From Nicotiana tabacum (Eukaryota > Streptophyta > Magnoliopsida > Solanales > Solanaceae), in assembly GCF_000715075.1 (NCBI RefSeq), contig NC_134088.1, positions 2,480,001-2,544,000 on the forward strand: DNA of 64,000 nt. The letters run 5' to 3'. This document shows positions 58,320 through 64,000 of the stretch, piece after piece. The stretch's first letter is position 1. Each line of letters opens with the position of its first letter. A model generated the notes under the pieces. That model did no database searches, was not told the DNA's origin, and was given only the letters and a program-made list of their open reading frames with translations. Made by a program: the position numbers and the translations under genes.

Positions 58320-60085
58320 ATGGTGAGGACACGTGCTACCGAACAGGATGGAAAGGCACCAGTACCACTGGTTAGGGTCACGAGAGGTCAGGGTTGCGGT
58401 AGGGGCTGCGGTAGGGGCAAGGGTGTATCTCGTATAGTAGCTAGAGAAACGCCGGCAGATCCACAAATTGCTCTAGATCAAGAGAAGGTACCAGATGTGG
58501 TTGAGCCAGTGGGAGCAGCTCAGGCACCAGCGGTGCTCATTGTGATTCCAGGCTCAGGAGGCCTTGGCTCGGATTTTGACTTTGTGAACTAGCCTTGCTC
58601 AGACGGTCTCTGTTCAGACCGTGCTAGCCACTTCCTAGGCCGGGGGAGGTACTCAACATCCCGCCGCATGTACCCCAGATCAAGTGATGCAGGTACTTCA
58701 GACACCGGGGTACTACCAACCCAATCGGTTGTAGTTGCTCAGACCCAAGTGGGTCCCGTTATGACTGATGTTGAGTAGAGGAGGTTAGAGAGATTTGGGA
58801 GGCTCCAGCCTCCATAATTCAGTGGGGATGAGTCAGAGGATGCCCAGGACTTCTTGGATAGGTGCTAGCAGACTCTCCACGCGGCGGGTATTCTGGAGAC
58901 TAGTGGTATCTCGTTCACTACCTTTTAGTTTATTGGGGTTGCCTTCAGATGGTGGGAGGCCTATGAGAGGTGCAAGCCAGCCGGTGCAGCACTCCTTGCT
59001 TGGCATGAGTTCTCCATTCTTTCTTGGAGAAGTTTGCCCCACAGACCCGCAAGGAGGAGCTGCGCAGGCAGTTCGAGCAACTACGCCAGGATGGCATGTC
59101 TGTGACTCACTATGAGATTAGGTTTTGTGAGTTGGCTCACCACGTAGTTTGGTTCCACTGAGAGGGATAGGATTAGGAGGTTCATTAATGGCCTCTACTA
59201 TCAATACCATTTTGTTATAACTCGGGAGAGTGTATCAATTGCCACGTTCGACGAGGTGGTTGATATAGCTCGGTGGCAAGAGATGGTTCGCAGTCAGGAG
59301 TGTGAGAGAGGGAGGCCAAAAGGCCTCTTGAATCGGGTGGTTTCAATGGTGTTCCTTCTAGGGGACAATCCTACCATAGTAGGGGTCGTCTTTAAAGGCC
59401 CGCTCAGATGACGCATTCAATTCATCGTGGTGCATTATCTAGACATGGTTCGTACAATGATAGACTAGGTCAGTCATCTCTAAATGCTCTCCCAGCTCAG
59501 AGTTCATCTCGTGCACCTTAAGTTCAGGGTTTATCTGTACTAGGTTCCTCTTGTATTATTCTGGTTCTTGCGGTCCGCCTCAGTATTTACCAAAATTTTC
59601 TGAGAGGGATGTTTCAAGTGTGGATAGTTGGGTCACGTGAAAAAGTTCTATCCCTGCCTTACGGGAGCTCCAGTTCAGTAGAAGAGTTAGGCTACAACTT
59701 CAGCACTAGTTACTTCACAACTCGCCTAGCCAGCTCGGGGTGGGGCTAAGGCAGCTAGGAGTTGCCCAAGAGGGGGAGGCCGATCAGATGGCGGTCAGGC
59801 TTGATTCTATGCTATTCATGCCAAACCATATGCCATTGCTTCAAACACGGTAATCACAAGTATTGTCTTAGTATGACACATGGATGCTTTTGTATTATTG
59901 GACCCTGGTTCCACTTATTTGTATGTATTATCATACTTTGCTCGTTATTTGGATATGCCCCATGAGTCCTTAGTTTCATCTGTTCATATATCTATGCCAG
60001 TGGGCCATGTATATCACTCGTGTGTAGTGACAATTGGGGATTGAAGACTAGAGTAGATGTCTTATTTCTTGGTACGGTTGATTTC
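58320..60085 (+). pseudogene. gag: gag-protease of the plus-strand chromovirus, decayed
   Basis: Starts MVRTRATEQDGKAPVPLVRV with an Arg/Gly-rich tail (GQGCGRGCGRGKG). Later frames give the gag core (GDESEDAQDFLDR near 58825, RKEELRRQFEQL-type near 59050, both in other frames). A protease remnant near 59895 is of the LLDPGST-YVLSYFARYLD kind. Many stops and frameshifts. RT onward is missing because another LTR interrupts at 60086. Confidence 0.75.
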
Positions 60086-62110
60086 TGTTACACCCCATAT
60101 TTTTATACATGGAAGTATATCATAAATAAATTGATGGAAGCTCAGAAAATGATATGTCACATCCCGTATTTTCGTACGTTCAAGTTTCATCGTAAGTTAA
60201 TCGATGTAAGTATGAGAATGAGATTATTTTGAGATTATAAGTATTATGCTATTTCAAGCAAGTGATAAGTAAATTCGTGAAGGTGAGAGGGTAAGCAAAT
60301 CGATGAAAATAAATTTCGCCGAAGTTTGGCATTTTGAGATAAAATACGGTCCGAACTATAAATACCCGGTATTTATGGACTAGTATCATACAAGGTACCA
60401 CATGACCATGATAATAAGGCCCCTGAAGTGTGTTAAAAGTGAGTAGTATTCTAAGTAATTTTGGATAAATCTTAAGTATGTGGGTGATTGGTTAATTATT
60501 AGTTAGTGAGAGATTAACAATTTAATCAAGAGATTAGTAGATAATTAGCTAGAATTGTGGATAAGCTTAAATGCCAAAATGTGGCAGTAAGATGGATCAA
60601 TTAAATGAGTCATTATTAACAAAGAAAGGTGGTAAGCTAAAGTGTCACATACTAAACACTAAATCCTTCTACGTGTAAAGACTTAAAGAATTGGCATTTT
60701 GGCTTGTTTAGACTTTGGATATTCAAGTAGTAATCTGATAATGATTTTCCATTACAAAGGTTACAAAACAAAGAGAATTCATAACATTCACAAGAACTCC
60801 AATATTTTCCATATCAAAGATACTAACGTTGGCCATTATGATAAGTTTTCAATTTCTCATTTTCAGACACTTCAAATATGATTCTAAACCTAACATTGAG
60901 CAACGTAATTCCTACAAGTTTCAACAATTCCAACGAGAATTATTTACACATTTGCAACGTAAGATTTTGCGATTCTAAGGGAGAACGGTGCTGCCTTTTC
61001 CAAGAACATCATACTGATTTTTCCCTACTCCAGATATGTTAAGGCTAAGCTCTCCCTTAATTTTGCATGATCTCGTAATTACACAAGTTTGATAACAAGG
61101 CATAAAGAAAAATTCATGTCCCAAAATTTATGTATATTTGTCCTAGTCTTGTAAGTACAATATTCAATTGAGTGTTTCCTTCTTCCAGTCAATAGAGCAG
61201 AGAGTCCATATATACAGTATTACAGTATTTTCATTACCATCGATCTATAATCGATGGGCAAGCCCCTATTGGGCAACCTCTGATCAGATTGTAAGTTATA
61301 TACCGGGCCTACTGTGACCGAGCGCCTATGAGCGAGCCTAGTTGGCCGAGATACAGAGCCTAGTATGGCCGAGCGCCTATGAGCGAGCCTACTACGGCAC
61401 GGCAGTTACACATACCGAGCATTATAGGGCCGGACAACTATTTTACATACTATATGGAGAGAGTTGAGTCAGTATCAATAGGTAAGCATATCTTCAGATT
61501 ATTTTTGACTCCCAGTTACATTCAGTTATTATATCATCAGTTCAGTTTCAGCTTTCAGTTATTCTATTGCCTTATATACTCAGTACATTATTTGTACTGA
61601 CGTCCCTTTGTTGGGGGCGCTGCATTTCATGCGTGCAGGTTCAGACAGACAGACGAGTAGACCTCCTTATTAGGTGTTGCCCAAGTTAAGCTTGATTAGT
61701 AAGCTCCATACCCTTCGGAGTTGCCGGGTCTAGAGTTTTATGTACTTCTTGTATATATAGGTATATATGTTAAGAATAGGTCGGGGCCCTGTTCCGATCA
61801 CAGTATATTCATCAGTAGAGGCTTGTAGACACATCCTGTTAGTTAGTGCATTATGTTGGGCTTGTAGGCTTTGTAGGCCTTGTATGTATATTTTGTTGGT
61901 TTGTTAGTTGTAGTAGTTATGACGGCCTTGTCGGCCCAACATTATATTGATATTTAGTGAGCCTTCACAATTGTCTTGCAATGTGGCCCATGACCAAAGT
62001 ATGACATTACATGTTCAGTGTCCCTTAGTAGCAAGTTGGCACAGAGTCTGAGTCGGACGCCTCCCGAGAGGGCACATACTTACTCCCAGAGTGGTCAATA
62101 GCTCTTTTAG
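60086..62110 (+). repeat. LTR of a third family, with same-family nested start
   Basis: TGTTACACCCCATATTTTTA begins at 60086. After 69 bp a second, similar start TGTCACATCCCGTATTTTCG appears at 60155. The latter continues with an AT-rich body, a transcript-end-like zone (GTACTGACGTCCCTTTG, TGCATTTCATGCGTGCAGG near 61600) and G-rich sequence to ~62110. I did not find its exact end or a target duplication. Short + frames in it are not protein-like. Confidence 0.5.
61305..61410 (+). repeat. Short direct repeats GACCGAGCGCCTATGAGCGA
   Basis: CCGAGCGCCTATGAGCGAGC occurs at ~61317 and ~61370, 53 bp apart, with GGCCGAG-AGAGCCTAG spacers. A small G/C-rich tandem block inside the LTR. Confidence 0.7.
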
Positions 62111-62339
62111 CAGCCCTTATGATCCTTCTGGTATTTTTTGATGGCTTGCTGGGCTTTTGGGGTCAATCTAATCATACCTCGTCCCCTACCCCGGGAGGAC
62201 TCTCCTTTTCCTTGTTGTTTTCTACCACCTCCTCGTGATTGAACCATTGTTTATAAAGAACATTCAGTTGAGCCTTGTTAGTAGCAACAAAATCAGTGAA
62301 ATTCATAATTGCAGGATAAAATTGCAGATAGTTAAAAAT

Positions 62340-63310
62340 GACAAGAAGAATTACAGATCGCGGACTGCACAAAATGAAGTGCGGCCGCAAAGAAGCTACC
62401 GCGAAACGCACAAAATGCACCGCGGTCCGCACTGAGGTGGGGGATCAAACTACCCACTCTCTGATTCTAGTCACTGCGGACCGCACAAAATGTATTGCGG
62501 TCAGCATTGAGGCACCGCGGACCGCAAAAATTTCATCGCGACCGCGGTCCTCAATTATCAGCTTTTAGAAGTTTCACCACCACGATCCACACAAAATAGC
62601 ATTGCGGACTGCACAGAAGCACCGCGAACCACACAAAATCCACCGCGGTCCGAGGTAAGTGGTACCCAGCAACACCAACCTAGGGTTTCAAGTTTTTCAC
62701 ATTTTTGGTCTAATTTTTACCTATTATTGATCACCTAGTTGTTGAATCAGTATTTTTACCCAATTAATCCTAATCTAAACAATTAATATAACCCTAAGCT
62801 AAAAATTTAAAAAAAAGGGAGAAGAATCATAGAACTAACAATTTAAAAAGAAAATAAAACACATTTAAAGGCTAGGGAAAGATTAAAAATACAAGGACTG
62901 AGATGCAATGTAGATGAATGGGACTCATCAATTGAATTTGTGTAGTTAGACGTGATGAACAATACTTTTTTAGCTTTTGAGAGCAAAGGGTCGAAAAGTT
63001 TGAAATAAGGGCCTCAAGTCCTATTTATAGAAAAAGGACCCGGGGCCCGCTACACCAACCCACCGCAGACCGCACAAAATAGCACCATGGTCCGCGGTAC
63101 ACAGAATCAAGAGGCACTGGGTAGACATCCACTGCGGACCGCAAGAAATGCAATGCGGCCGCAGTGGCCCACCGCAGACCGCACAAAATGCATTGTGGTG
63201 GTGGTGGAAAACTTCAGAGACTCCTCATTTTAGACCAATTAACTTTGCGGTCCTCATTGAATTTTTGCCCCCACGCTAAGGCCTTTGCGGCCGCACAAAA
63301 TGCAATATTG
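62340..63310. repeat. Dispersed GCGGACCGCACAAAATGC motif array
   Basis: About 12-15 variants of (A)CCGCGGACCGCACAAAATG and the complement form GCACCGCGGTCCGC, in two groups (62340-62660 and 63055-63310). Inner palindromes are CCGCGG, GCGGACCGC and CGGCCGC. Confidence 0.78.
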
Positions 63311-63509
63311 CCGCAGTGCAAACTTCAGAGAGTGTGCATGTTTTCCAACTTGGTCCTGCACTACATCAAAACAATCCTACAACATCTCACAACCAGTTAG
63401 TCAAAAAGCAAATCATATACTACAAAGAAAAACAAAAAGAAAGACACATGGGTTTCCTCCCAAGAAGCACCTGATTTAACGTCGCGGCACGATGCAGGTT
63501 ACCATCAAA

Positions 63510-64000
63510 TCACTTTAGATGGAGTAGTGCCACCACGTGGTTGTTATCAATCTTGCCCAGGTATTGCTTGACCCTGTGGCCATTAACTCTGAAGATCTCC
63601 CCATTTTTGTTCTTCAAGTCAGGTGCACCAAACAGAGTCACAAACACCACTTCAAAAGGTCCACTCCATTTCGACTTAAGCTTTCCCGGAAATAGACGTA
63701 ATCGAGAATTGAACAAGAGAACCAAATCACCCACTTTGAACTCCTTGCCACGAGCATATTTATCATGAAGGTACTTCATCTTTTCCTTGTACAAGGACGA
63801 ACTGGAGTTGGCATGGAATTGGAATTCATCAAGTTCATTAAGTTGCTCCACACGAAGATTTGCTGCCATATCCCATTCAAGATTCAGCTTCCTCAAAGCC
63901 CACATGGCCTTGTGTTCTAACTCAACTGGTAGATGGCAGACTTTCCCAAACACCAACTGGTACGGGGACATACCAATCGGAGTCTTGTAAGTTGTCCTAT
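63510..64000 (-). CDS. Integrase C-terminal region, Athila type (partial)
   Basis: Open from the window edge to a stop at 63510, 163 codons visible. The internal Met codon at 63971 ([20 protein letters not shown]) is not the start, because TYKTPIG precedes it in frame. Motifs are [52 protein letters not shown] and [12 protein letters not shown]. This [25 protein letters not shown] string is the hallmark of Athila-lineage integrase C-terminal domains, as I remember them. It has no stop in the visible part, unlike the other pol pieces of the window. The catalytic core lies outside. Confidence 0.82.
   Translation of the reverse strand, partial: RTTYKTPIGMSPYQLVFGKVCHLPVELEHKAMWALRKLNLEWDMAANLRVEQLNELDEFQFHANSSSSLYKEKMKYLHDKYARGKEFKVGDLVLLFNSRLRLFPGKLKSKWSGPFEVVFVTLFGAPDLKNKNGEIFRVNGHRVKQYLGKIDNNHVVALLHLK

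Larger units (their letters stand above)
62160..64000 (-). mobile_element. Athila-type Ty3/gypsy element, 3' part, off the right edge
   Basis: The integrase C-terminus (63510-64000, minus) is followed by the typical post-pol sequence: on the minus strand CTTCTTGGGAGGAAACCC just after the stop. A long non-coding region with CGCGGACCGC repeats comes next. Athila elements have such long 3' regions before the 3' LTR. The left limit is not determined; 62172-62432 has a minus frame of 86 codons that I cannot assign. Confidence 0.68.

Noticed and set aside
62172..62432. 86-codon minus-strand frame left of the Athila integrase
   Set aside because: Overlaps the CGCGGACCGC motif array at its start and has no recognised domain. 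It could be a small element ORF, but the evidence is too weak to annotate it as a gene.

Overview
The window is nuclear plant DNA made almost entirely of nested transposable elements, with an inverted duplication of one host gene and a fragment of an endogenous pararetrovirus between the two copies. The LTR families (ends of the type TGTGATGACC...GTCGTGACA with an initiator-Met tRNA primer site), a tRNA-derived SINE ending in GGGTGGGAAACC, hAT-type elements and a caulimovirid insertion point to Solanaceae, probably Nicotiana. The genus is inference. No bacterial or organellar features were seen.

Layout. 1-2339: an LTR stub, AT-rich DNA and a SINE. 2340-14926: a Ty3/gypsy element of Tat type on the + strand, with gag, protease, RT, two RNases H and integrase, all broken by stops and frameshifts. 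It also carries a four-exon antisense gene whose exon 1 and most of exon 2 lie inside the LTR. 14927-16333 and 29022-29778: left copy of a host segment holding the start of an aspartic protease gene, split by a complete minus-strand Tekay/Del chromovirus (16334-29016, 5-bp target duplication AGTTC). That chromovirus has a solo LTR nested in its 5' LTR. 29786-32745: a CACTA-like remnant, a foldback of a gene fragment, and a 215-bp higher-order minisatellite. 32748-36070: the pararetrovirus fragment, reading end of the last ORF, intergenic promoter, tRNA-Met primer site, open movement-protein ORF and broken ORF 2. It ends in a scrambled filler junction. 36158-47253: LTR fragments of Tekay-like families in both orientations.

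47254-54322: right copy of the host segment, inverted relative to the left. It carries the full-length but frameshifted aspartic protease gene (minus strand), and a hAT-like element with its own nested solo LTR sits in the gene's upstream region. 54323-60085: a plus-strand chromovirus (5' LTR with a clean hAT MITE insertion, primer site, decayed gag-protease), cut off by another LTR family at 60086-62110. 62160-64000: the 3' part of a minus-strand Athila-type element, with integrase running off the right edge.

Only three coding units deserve attention as possible genes: the aspartic protease (both catalytic motifs present, one frameshift), the open 359-codon viral movement protein, and the antisense retrotransposon gene, whose splice sites and phases agree across four exons. 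The rest is retroelement debris. The order of events can be partly read: the host inverted duplication came first, and each arm was then invaded separately.
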